Source of the DNA: a virus
Length of the DNA: 25,965 nt
IMG/VR virus record: IMGVR_UViG_3300010885_013691
Coordinates: 1 to 25,965 of that record
Direction: 5' to 3' (one strand)
Both the position numbers and the translations under genes were made by a program. The notes under the pieces were generated by a model. The model saw only the letters and a program-made list of their open reading frames with translations, was not told the DNA's origin and made no database searches. Of the stretch, positions 1-9,000 are shown piece by piece. Each line of letters starts with the position of its first letter. Positions within the stretch are counted from its first letter, which is position 1.

Positions 1-1373
1 ATACGTCTGGGCAGGAAATTATTATCATTCTGCTTACCGACAAACTGTATACCTATAACCCAGCGACAAGCGCTTTGTCTGCCGCTATAAACTATCCAGC
101 GGCAACAACCATTACAGACGCGTCTGTTGTTAGCATGGTTCAGGCAGGTGATAAAGTCTACATTTCCAGAGGATACGCGGTCCGCGCGCTAATTTTTGAT
201 TACGCCACAAACTCGGTCACAGTTATTACGTCTGGCGCGAACCAATTCCCCAATGCCGTAAGCCTGCTTTACTACGGCAACCGCATCATTGCTCAGAACT
301 CCGTAGACACCATTGCAGTTAGTCATTACCTTGAGTTTACTTCGTTTAACTCTGGTGACATGTTTAGGCTTAACGATGGCGGAAATGATGAGGTGGTAGG
401 CATCTGCCCTTGGACCCTTAACGAGTTTGTAATCTTGATGCGAAACAGCATCTTCTACGTCTCAGTTGGGACTGGCGCCTATGCTTCTGGCGCCAACATT
501 GCCGCAGATGCTTATGTCAAATCCTTAGCCTCAGACATAGGTTGCGTTGCGCGGCGTAGCGCCGTTCAGGCGGCTGGCGGCATCATCTTTTTGTCAGATA
601 ACGGGGTATACTTTCTTACTCCTCAGAACATTGGGGCTAATGAGGGTATCCGCCTTTTGACCATTGGGGAACCGCTTTCCTCGGCCATTGACGACGTCAT
701 CCAGCGCATTAATCGGACCTATTCCAAGAACGCCATTGGTATCTATTGGAACAACCGATACTACCTTGCCGTTCCGCTTGACTCAAGCACCACAAACAAC
801 GCGGTGCTTGTCTACAATTTTTTTAACAAGGCTTGGGAGTCAATAGACACGTTTCCTGCTGGTTTTAGCATCCAAAACTTTATTGTTGCTAAGAAGGGTT
901 CCGCGCGGCGGTTGCATGCGATTGATGCAACGCAGGGCCTTTTTCTGATGGAGGAACTGGAATACGACGAATACGGCCCTGCAACGGGAACCCCAATCCT
1001 TCCGTTTTACATTCCCACAACGCTTAACACGCTTGCTTTTACTTCCAATCAGATTGCTGGTCGAGCAGACAGTCGAACATACATTATGGGTTCTATGTAT
1101 GATAAGCGTTTTGCAAGCCTTGAATACGACCTTCAAATCCCTACTGGGGCCGCAATCAAGGCGTCTTGCATTACGAACAACCCAGACGCGACTACGATTG
1201 TAGATGAGTTTGGCTCTGATGCCGATGGAAACGACGCGTCGCGTCGCGTCCCTATCAGAAAAACGGCCTATGGCATCCGCATAAGGTTTGACGCAATTAG
1301 CCTAAGACCTACTATTAGGGGTATATTGATTAACGCCACAATTCCCGGTCATAACACTCAAAGCCAAGACTAA
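1..1373 (+). CDS. Phage tail protein, beta-propeller-like (5' partial)
   Basis: The frame is open to the left edge (first full codon at position 3), so this is the C-terminal part, about 457 residues, of a longer protein; the TTG at 75 is not a convincing start. It consists of repeated short beta-strand blocks (for example DKLYTYN, DKVYISRG, NRYYLAVPLD, NAVLVYNFFNKAWES), each a hydrophobic strand then a turn, as in beta-propeller tail hub or DNA-stabilisation proteins of podoviruses (P22 gp10-like in general character). No catalytic motif is seen. It lies directly upstream of a fibre-like gene (2-nt gap) and the ejection cassette, which supports a role in the tail. The exact family is inferred from sequence texture and position only; another neck or tail component is possible. 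Confidence 0.6.
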   Translation, partial: TSGQEIIIILLTDKLYTYNPATSALSAAINYPAATTITDASVVSMVQAGDKVYISRGYAVRALIFDYATNSVTVITSGANQFPNAVSLLYYGNRIIAQNSVDTIAVSHYLEFTSFNSGDMFRLNDGGNDEVVGICPWTLNEFVILMRNSIFYVSVGTGAYASGANIAADAYVKSLASDIGCVARRSAVQAAGGIIFLSDNGVYFLTPQNIGANEGIRLLTIGEPLSSAIDDVIQRINRTYSKNAIGIYWNNRYYLAVPLDSSTTNNAVLVYNFFNKAWESIDTFPAGFSIQNFIVAKKGSARRLHAIDATQGLFLMEELEYDEYGPATGTPILPFYIPTTLNTLAFTSNQIAGRADSRTYIMGSMYDKRFASLEYDLQIPTGAAIKASCITNNPDATTIVDEFGSDADGNDASRRVPIRKTAYGIRIRFDAISLRPTIRGILINATIPGHNTQSQD

Positions 1374-1375
1374 CA

Positions 1376-2503
1376 ATGCCACAAATCAACAAGGGCGATA
1401 CATTCGCAGACGGACAGCAAGTTACTGCGGCACGTCTTAATCAGTTTATCGACTCAGCCACACTTTTGGTTGACTCTATTACATCGCAGACCGCTCTCAC
1501 GGCTGGGACAATTGAAGCCGCCGACCAAGTAAACGTTAGCGACAACTCGGCCTCTGCTTTGCGCAAGGCTACTGTTGGTGATTTGCTTGGTAGCAACGTG
1601 TCAGTTGTTACTTCGTCTGTCACGGCTGGAAACACAAACGACATCGTTATCACGCCTAATGACGGCACTATTGTCACAGGAGTTGCTTATACATCTGGCG
1701 ACGGCCTGACTGTCACAGTCACTTCCACGGCTCACACCCTGACAGTTGGACAGGTTGTCTTAGTCACAGCCGCCGCTACTGGTTACAACGGCACATTCCG
1801 AGTGGCTACTATTGCCACAAACTCGTTCACCTATGTGATGACTACGGCGGCTACCGCTGGTTCTGGGACGCTTTCTTACGTTAAAAAAGGTCTTGTTAAA
1901 AACACGGCAAACAAATCGGTTGCGGGAAACTTGTATGTTGATGGGGCGTTAGTTGTTGCTGGCACAACGCTTCAAACTGGCGCGGTAACTCAGTCTGGGA
2001 CTGTAACTCAGTCTGGGACTGTAAATGTAACTGGTGCTATCCAATACAACGGGACACCTGTTTTTGGATTGTATGAAGTATCAGAAGAAACTGTTGCCCC
2101 CTTTACTGCAATCGCAGTTGCAAGCACTTATGCTGTGATGTTCACTTCGGCAAGTTATACTAAGCCATCAGATGAAATCTGGCATGTAGAAATTGTTGGA
2201 GTTATGCAATATAACACTCAAGGCTACCTTGGTTATAAACTCAAAAGAACTTCTGGTGCTGTTAATTTAATCGGGACTTTTGATGTTGACCACGCCCCCG
2301 CCGCATATAATAGAATGGCTCCATTAAGTCTAAGTGCTATTGAAAATACAGGAACTTCATTTACATCAACTTATACCTTTGAAATGGCTTTTAGTGATGC
2401 AGGATTCACGATTGGCGTTGGTCAGACAACAAGTGTTAATACTTCCATTTCTGCTACTATTCCCGCAACCAAGTTCCGCATCTACAAATACAAGACAGCC
2501 TGA
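1376..2503 (+). CDS. Tail fibre / appendage-like structural protein
   Basis: 375 residues. The N-terminus is a short helical segment (DGQQVTAARLNQFIDSATLL), typical of phage appendage proteins that trim onto the tail. The middle is Thr/Val/Gly-rich beta repeats, including a perfect tandem repeat of six residues (TQSGTV twice) from an 18-nt DNA duplication at about 1990-2025. The last 150 residues are a different beta-rich domain with aromatic residues, suitable for a receptor-binding tip, and the DNA there is visibly AT-richer with AGA, TTA and ATA codons. The ATG follows the previous stop after 2 nt. Its TGA overlaps the next ATG (TGATG), so translation is coupled. Fibre function is inferred from composition and position; no named domain is recognised. 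Confidence 0.65.
   Translation: MPQINKGDTFADGQQVTAARLNQFIDSATLLVDSITSQTALTAGTIEAADQVNVSDNSASALRKATVGDLLGSNVSVVTSSVTAGNTNDIVITPNDGTIVTGVAYTSGDGLTVTVTSTAHTLTVGQVVLVTAAATGYNGTFRVATIATNSFTYVMTTAATAGSGTLSYVKKGLVKNTANKSVAGNLYVDGALVVAGTTLQTGAVTQSGTVTQSGTVNVTGAIQYNGTPVFGLYEVSEETVAPFTAIAVASTYAVMFTSASYTKPSDEIWHVEIVGVMQYNTQGYLGYKLKRTSGAVNLIGTFDVDHAPAAYNRMAPLSLSAIENTGTSFTSTYTFEMAFSDAGFTIGVGQTTSVNTSISATIPATKFRIYKYKTA
1990..2025 (+). repeat. 18-nt perfect tandem duplication in the fibre-like gene
   Basis: The unit ACTCAGTCTGGGACTGTA occurs twice in a row and codes for TQSGTV twice. It keeps the frame, so it lengthens a beta-repeat shaft by six residues. Confidence 0.9.
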
Positions 2504-2919
2504 TGCTACTTAGGCGCATCAAAGATTTTATTCACCAAACAGACAGGGCTAAGAGGCCCTGTTTTGCTTTATCCGACGAGAGCCTGCACCTCTATCTGGT
2601 CTGGGCTTTTGACCGCGACTACATCCTGACGGCTGGAGACATTGACGGAATAGCCATTGCCTATCCTCTGCCTTGGCCCTGTGATGGCATCAACAAGTCG
2701 CAACTGGTCCCCTATGAGGAGTATGTAGAGCCGAAATCGGAAGGGGATAAAGAGTTGGTCGTGATGGATTGGATAGCCAAGACGCCAGAAGCGCGCAAGA
2801 TGCTCCTGAGGGCTTTCAAGGAACGATACCCTAACTGGGATAAGGTCCAGAAGTGGGGGCTCATAAAAGGGTCTATTCGCTCGCTTTCTAACAACTTTAT
2901 CAACATACTCGAAAGATAA
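2503..2919 (+). CDS. Small phage protein, acyltransferase-like (uncertain)
   Basis: 138 residues, no signal peptide or membrane segment. The layout resembles small GNAT or toxin-activating acyltransferase-like proteins often coded among phage tail genes. A strand with VWAFDRDYIL is followed by DIDGIAIAYPLPWP, then a strand ending VVMDWIAKTPEA, then a helix with FKERYPNWDKVQKWGLIKGS. I recognise the overall pattern (regulator-like first half, then a helix with a Tyr-Pro-x-Trp motif) but cannot assign a catalytic residue. It begins within the TGATG overlap with the fibre-like gene and is followed after 1 nt by an ejection-type protein, so it is expressed with late structural genes. The acyltransferase assignment is inference from a weak resemblance. 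Confidence 0.6.
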   Translation: MLLRRIKDFIHQTDRAKRPCFALSDESLHLYLVWAFDRDYILTAGDIDGIAIAYPLPWPCDGINKSQLVPYEEYVEPKSEGDKELVVMDWIAKTPEARKMLLRAFKERYPNWDKVQKWGLIKGSIRSLSNNFINILER

Positions 2920-2920
2920 C

Positions 2921-3814
2921 ATGGGCATCGAAACAGCAATTATTGGCAGTTCTCTCATTGGCGCGGCGTCCTCTGCTTCTGCGGCAAAGCAGGCAGGCAA
3001 GCGACCTCCGCCCCGTTCTTACTTTGGTGAGATGGATGAAGCCCTTGATGCTCAGGGGCGCGTTCTTCCCAAAATTATTGGCAACGAAAGTCAGGCTCAG
3101 GATGCCTATCGCGGCCTTCAAGAGCGTGGTCTTATGGGCCAGATGGGTTCCCTACGGAACCTCTACAATGCCTATACGCCAATGGCGGCTGATGTTAGCA
3201 GACAGAACATGTCTGCCATGTCTCCCCTTTACCAGCAGGCTTCTACGGGGGCCCGTGATGCCTACGTTGCTGGAATGGCGCCGGGTTCTTACAACCTTTT
3301 AAACTCGATGATTGGTGGCGCTCAAGGCGAACTTGACGCTGGAACTTCTCTTACTCCTGAGGCTCAGGCTTACGCCGAACAAGCCGCTCGTCGTGCTATG
3401 GCCGCGAGGGGCCTTACGGGTAATCAGGCTGTTCAGCAGGAGGTCCTTAACACCTACCAGATGGGTCAAGCCCGTCAGGACCGCGCCCGTCAATATGCAG
3501 GTGCCGCCTATGGCCTTGGCTCTGGCCTCTCTGGTCAGGCCGCGCAGACCTATGGCAACGTCATGCTTTCAAACATCATGAGCCCGACTGGCATGATTGG
3601 CGCCGCTGGAACTATGATTGGCGCTCAGGGTCCTCAGTTTACTCAGGCCGAGTCTCAATACATGGCTGGCATCAAAGGTCAGGAATACAATACTGCCGCT
3701 CAATCAAACATGGCCAAGGCTCAGGCTATGGCTGGCATTGGTTCTGGCTTCATGTCCATGGCTGGCTCCATGGGTCAGGGTTACTTCAGCAATCCCAACT
3801 TTAAGATTACATAA
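2921..3814 (+). CDS. Virion/ejection-type protein (Ala/Gly/Gln-rich)
   Basis: 297 residues. It begins with a hydrophobic small-residue segment (IIGSSLIGAASSASAA, residues 7-22) and continues as Ala-, Gly-, Met- and Gln-rich helices with many small residues. This is the character of podovirus internal virion or DNA-transfer proteins (T7 gp14 and P22 gp7/gp16-like proteins), which leave the capsid to form a trans-envelope channel. No enzymatic motif is seen. It is followed by two larger proteins of similar start, matching the usual small-medium-giant ejection cassette. The start ATG at 2921 lies 1 nt after the previous stop; its own TAA overlaps the next ATG (TAATG). The class is well supported by position and composition, the exact homologue is not. 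Confidence 0.7.
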   Translation: MGIETAIIGSSLIGAASSASAAKQAGKRPPPRSYFGEMDEALDAQGRVLPKIIGNESQAQDAYRGLQERGLMGQMGSLRNLYNAYTPMAADVSRQNMSAMSPLYQQASTGARDAYVAGMAPGSYNLLNSMIGGAQGELDAGTSLTPEAQAYAEQAARRAMAARGLTGNQAVQQEVLNTYQMGQARQDRARQYAGAAYGLGSGLSGQAAQTYGNVMLSNIMSPTGMIGAAGTMIGAQGPQFTQAESQYMAGIKGQEYNTAAQSNMAKAQAMAGIGSGFMSMAGSMGQGYFSNPNFKIT

Positions 3815-6051
3815 TGGCCAACCCATTTCAACGCTACCAAAGCGGCAGTTTTGAGCCTATTCAGGGCCTTGCCCAGTCTGGCGCCAACATCGGCCAGATG
3901 CTTGGCTCTGGCATCGCAAACTTTGGTTCAAGCATCGCTAAGGGCCTTGAGGCTTACAACGAGAACAAGGCTAAGTTTAGCGCCGCTATGGCTGATGGCG
4001 AGATTGCTGGTTCCCAACTGCTCCAGCAACAGCAGGCGTTCATTAATGCTTCTGGCATCGACCCTGAGTTGGCTAATCAGTATCTGACTTGGGATGGTAA
4101 GCCTGACGACGCCCTCGACACCGACGCGCTTCAGGCTATTTCAGATAACCCTTTCCTTCGTTACGCAAAGATGCTTCAGACTGGTCGTGATGGTCTGGAG
4201 AAGTTGCCGACTATGGCTCTGCCTAAAGCCCTTGCTACGCTTAACGCGGCCAAGGGCTCTATGGCTGTTGTAGACCAGCAGATGAAATTGGACCAGATGG
4301 TTGCTCAGGCTCGCCTTGAAAACGTCTCCGCTGGCCTTCCTGACGCAGTCCAGAAAACTCGCAAGGTCACAACCAGCGGTGAGGCTGGCGTCGACGCTAA
4401 CAATCCCTTCTTCAAGAACGTTGAGCAAGTCCGCGCTGGCCTCATTAAGTCAGGCGTTACTGCCGACCAAGTTGAACTTGGCGTTCAGGATTACATCAGG
4501 AAAGTCGAAAGTTCTATTGCCACCTCTGGCGCAACCGAAGAACAGAAGGCTGGTTTTGCCGAGGCTATTGCTCAGTATCGCGAAGGTCTGCGCACAGATA
4601 CTGGAAATGTTACTGACTATGGCCGCGCGGAGGACTTTGCCAACAAGGCTGTTGCGGATGCCCTTGCCGCAGGTCGTGCCGCTCAAAATGCTCCTAATAA
4701 CCCAGAAGGAAAGTCTCCCGAAGAACTGATTATAGAAAACGCCACAAAGGAACGTAAAGCCGCGGCTCTCAAGAAGGCTTCGGTTGAAAAGTTTGGCTCA
4801 CAACTACTTACTGACGTAAACTCCGCTCTCGACTCAGCAGTTCAACGAGAAAAGTCAATTACAGCAAGAGAACTGCTTGGTGTTATTGCAGGAAAGGAAT
4901 ATGCACAAAACCCAACTGGACCGAGTGTAGTTGTAACCCAAAATGCGCCCCGTATTGGCATGGGCGGCGCTGGCATGCCCGGAGGTGGTGGCTTCTCTGG
5001 ATTTGAACAGAGGGAAACAAATCCATCCTATGTGCCATCTCCTGCTTTTAATCAGTTCAAGAAGGTCATGGACGAACTTCGCTTGGACCCGAACAAGCCG
5101 ATTACCTATGACCAGATGTTCCAGATTAAGAAACAAATGGGCATTATGTCTGGTGAAAATCTCGCAAAGTCTGAGGCGACCTTAAAGCAAGAACAGAAGA
5201 TTACTCCTGCGACAGTTACCGCAGAACTTAATGCGGCAAGAACTGGCGCTCCTGCCGCTAAGTCTGCTCCCTTTGGCGTTGGCAAACTTGAACTTGGTGA
5301 AGAAAAATACGATGAGTTCCTTACGTCCATTCAAAAGGAAGCCGCCGCGCGCGAGTTCTACAAAGCCAAGTTTGGTGCCGTTCCTGTTGGCTTTACCGAC
5401 ATGTATCGTAAGATGTATCCTGAGGCTTCTGTCAGGTCTACTACCATCAAGGTCAATGGTCAGGACATTCCTATCATGATTGACTCTAAGGGCAACGCTA
5501 CGCAACTCAAGCAGGCTGAAGCCCCTAATGTCGTCGATGCCGCCAAGGCCAAGGCCGTCACGTTTGCCAACACCGAGATTGCCGATGGCGTCCGTCTTAA
5601 CGGCATCTTCTCTGGAACAGTCGACGGAGCCCAAGCCTTCCGAAAGGACTATGCTCACATGGCTAACGTTCGCACAGCCATTGGTCGCCTCATTGAAATC
5701 AACGAGTCTGGCTATGAGTCGCTTTCTCCGACCATGCGTCAGGAAGCCGACCAGTTGCAGTCTGAAATTATTGCCGCCCTCCGAGTGCCTATCATTGGTC
5801 CCGGTCAAGTTGCCGTTCCAGAACAGGAAATCCTCCATCGCATTGTTAAGAACCCAACTTCCCTCTTTAGCCTTGAGGCTTCTGACCGCGCCGCCCTTAA
5901 GGGCCTTATGTCGCGAGTTGACCGAGAACTTGTCAACTGGCCAAAGTCCATGGGTCTTGACGTCAACATTGCTGGCAACAAGAGCCAGACAATCCGACAG
6001 TTACGCTTGAACCGCGAAAGCAAGGCGCGTATGGTCGGTGAAACTGAATAA
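3814..6051 (+). CDS. Large virion/ejection-type protein
   Basis: 745 residues, mostly predicted helix with Ala, Gln, Lys and Glu; no signal peptide. The first 45 residues are Gly/Ser/Ala-rich (for example SGANIGQMLGSGIANFGSS), like the start of phage internal virion proteins that insert into membranes. A Gly-rich loop (around residues 383-393, GMGGAGMPGGGG) separates two helical halves. It is the second member of a three-gene set: about 300, 745 and 2661 residues. By analogy with T7 gp14-gp15-gp16 it would be the middle ejectosome protein. Translation is coupled by a 1-nt TAATG overlap with the upstream gene, and the next gene starts 5 nt after its stop. The function is inferred from order and composition. 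Confidence 0.65.
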   Translation: MANPFQRYQSGSFEPIQGLAQSGANIGQMLGSGIANFGSSIAKGLEAYNENKAKFSAAMADGEIAGSQLLQQQQAFINASGIDPELANQYLTWDGKPDDALDTDALQAISDNPFLRYAKMLQTGRDGLEKLPTMALPKALATLNAAKGSMAVVDQQMKLDQMVAQARLENVSAGLPDAVQKTRKVTTSGEAGVDANNPFFKNVEQVRAGLIKSGVTADQVELGVQDYIRKVESSIATSGATEEQKAGFAEAIAQYREGLRTDTGNVTDYGRAEDFANKAVADALAAGRAAQNAPNNPEGKSPEELIIENATKERKAAALKKASVEKFGSQLLTDVNSALDSAVQREKSITARELLGVIAGKEYAQNPTGPSVVVTQNAPRIGMGGAGMPGGGGFSGFEQRETNPSYVPSPAFNQFKKVMDELRLDPNKPITYDQMFQIKKQMGIMSGENLAKSEATLKQEQKITPATVTAELNAARTGAPAAKSAPFGVGKLELGEEKYDEFLTSIQKEAAAREFYKAKFGAVPVGFTDMYRKMYPEASVRSTTIKVNGQDIPIMIDSKGNATQLKQAEAPNVVDAAKAKAVTFANTEIADGVRLNGIFSGTVDGAQAFRKDYAHMANVRTAIGRLIEINESGYESLSPTMRQEADQLQSEIIAALRVPIIGPGQVAVPEQEILHRIVKNPTSLFSLEASDRAALKGLMSRVDRELVNWPKSMGLDVNIAGNKSQTIRQLRLNRESKARMVGETE

Positions 6052-6056
6052 TCTTC

Positions 6057-9000
6057 ATGGCTGAACTTTATAGCAATCCACCCAGAGAAGTTGCTCTGGG
6101 TGGTCCGTTGGCATTTAATGGCCAACAGCAATCAGAAGAACAGGCGTTTCTGGCTACGTTGAACCCAGAAGAACGTGCCGCCGCGGAAGCCGAACTTGCC
6201 GCGCCTATCACGGGAGACGAGTTGGCCGACATTATGTCGCAGAACCCGCGCTATAAGCCGACCTATGAGGAGTATGGTCTGTATAAGGACTGGATGAAAA
6301 AGAAGGAAGTAGACGTCATCGGAGCGTTTACTGATGGTTTTGGTCAGGTCCTTAATGACCTTAGCAACGCCGTTTCTGCTGGATGGGAAGCCGACGACAA
6401 GTTGGCCAAGGCCCTGCCTACTGTCTTTGAAGGTTTCGCCCGTGGCACCCGTGACTTTTATGGCATGCTGGCTCAGTCTCAGGACCCGAACAGCGTCTTG
6501 TTCAAGTTCAAGAATGTCCTCATGGGAGATGGCTCTGACCCTGAGGCTGAATACAAGCAGTTCCTTGAAGCGCGTGAGTTCAACGCGACTTCGATGGACA
6601 TTATGGGAGGCAAACTTAACGCCTCCCAACTTGCTGGCATCCAGATTGACCCAAGCATGGTCATTCCTGAGGTCGCTCAGGCGCTCTCTTACATCGCAGA
6701 CCCTACCCTATTCATCCCTGCTGGTGCCGTCGGCGCCGTTGCTAAGGCTGGAGCCAAGGCTATCGGGGCTGGTCACTTTGCCGAGAAAATCATCGCCGCG
6801 GCTGGTCGTGCTTCGGTGATGAAGGACCTCGTCATGGGCGGTGCCCTGCGCGTTGCAGGCACCCCTCTTGAGTTTGTTGGTCGTGCCGTCAGCGGAACTA
6901 TTGATGGTGCCGTATCCCGTGGCTCTGGCCTCTTTGGCGACCTTGTTGGCATGACGCCGCAGGCATTTGAACAGACAGTAAAGGGTGCTGGTCTTGCTGG
7001 AACTGCTTTCCGAGTTCCGGGTTTGTCCATGGTTTCTGACGCTTATTACGTTGGCAACGCCGCCGCGGGAGTTGGCGAGACATTAGGTGCCGTTGGACGC
7101 CAGATAATGAACAAGCCGCGAGGCATCCTTTCGTATGCTGGTCGCGCTCTTAAGGAGGAGGCCGCTCACCTTAGTCCTCAGGCCAAGCGCATGCTTCAGA
7201 TTATCGACACAGTCGACCCTGTCTTTGGCTATGCTTATGCCGCCGCCGAAGGAGCCATTGAAGGCTCTATCATCGGCGCTGGCCTTGGTGGTCTTGCTGG
7301 CGGGCTTGAAGGTGCCGCCGCTGGCGCTGGTTCTGGTTCCGCGCTTGGCGCTATTGGTGGCACAATCGGCCGCGGACTTACGGACGTCGTAAAGGAACAC
7401 ACGCGTATTCAAGCCGACATGGTCATTGAGGGTCTTAAGGATACAGACCAGACACAGCATGGCGCAATGACGTTGCTCCGTCAACTTGGTCAAATCCACG
7501 ACAAGTCTTATGACCATATTATCGTGGGTCTTGATACTGTGGCTCCGGGCGCCCGTCTGCACATGCACGACGGCGCCTCTTTTGAGGCTTACCTTCAGCA
7601 GAACAAACTCGTCGACAAGTTTGACCCTGACCGCAAGAACCGCATCACACGCGGTGAGGACCCGAAGAACCCAACGATGTATCATCAATGGGAAGGGTTT
7701 GTCATTCAGGAAACCGCTGGCCACGCCACGGACATTTACATCAACACGGATTGGGCCAGCAAGAACGCCATCGGACATGAACTGTTCCATGGCATCATGC
7801 GTTCGTCCGTCCACGCCAAGAACTTCACCGACGCAGTCCGTCGCTCGTTCATCGGCGAACGCGGTCCTAACGGAGAAGTCCTCAAAGGCGCTGAAGTCGC
7901 TCCCGCTGAAACGCATGAGATGTTCAAGCGCTACATTGAGGCTGAATACAAGGACCCTGCTTCGCGCAAGGCAAAGATGGACCAGTTGGATGCGGCCATC
8001 AAGGAGTGGGAAACTAAAGGTAGCCTCATCTCTGAGTCTGGACTCGAAGGACGTGCTGTTCTTGAAAATCTGTCAGAGGAGTTCGGTGCTTACTACTTCA
8101 ACCATTGGCTCGATGACCAGCCGCCTGACTATCTTTTCTACGGCGGTAAACTTCCGGGCCTTCGTGGCGTAATCGAGAACGTCAAGTTGGGCTGGCTCGA
8201 CTGGACTGAAGCCCGCCTTAAGAGTTCTACCAACGGCTTTGATTTTAGTAAAGAAGTCATCGACGCTCAGACAGGCAAGCCTCGCAAGGCTTACCTTGAC
8301 GAAGTGTTTAGGCCCGGAAGTGGCCGCGTAAAGCGCTCCTCGCTTGAATACCTGATGCGTGACCTTGTGCGCGCGGCCTCGGGTGTTGAGCGTGGTGACA
8401 TTATCGACCTTAACGGAATGACGCCTGAACAGCGTGGGCGCTTCATGGATGTTCATGGACTTGATGGTTTGTTCCGTCGCGACCCTGCTGGTGGCGCCCG
8501 TGAAACCTCTGAGGCTCAAATGCGCCGCGAAAACCAAGCGCGCGTCAAGGGTATCATTGACGTCCTTGGAACCATGCAGGCTACTGACCGCAGTTCTAAG
8601 ACCATTACTCAGACCGACGGAACCATTAGCATTGTCGGAAACCTAAACGACGCAGAACTTGGACAGATTGTTCGCGCTGGTCACATGACTCAAGCGCTTG
8701 CCGACAAGTATGCCATGTTCCGCAAGATTAGCGAAAACAAGGGCAAGACCGACAACGTCGTTCAGGTCAACTATTGGGGTGAAACCTTTGAAAGAGGTTC
8801 TGGTGCCTCTCCTCGCCGCGCTCGTCGCGGTGCTGGCGACGCCGTTCCAATGACGCGTCGAGTCCTTGTGCCGTTTGGCATGGAAACGGAAATCGTCCTC
8901 AAGCCTAATGGCGACTTTGTCCTCGGATTACGTTCTGCTTCCCTTGACTACAACAACCTCCAGAAGCGCAGTCAGGCCGTATATGACCAGCCGCAGGCCC

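Noticed and set aside
5182-5838. Minus-strand frame of 218 codons in the large ejection-type gene
   Set aside because: Open by chance against a well-ordered plus-strand gene; composition not protein-like.
7083-7916. Minus-strand frame of 277 codons in the giant gene
   Set aside because: No recognisable domain, no start signal, and codon bias fits the plus-strand frame. Treated as a shadow.
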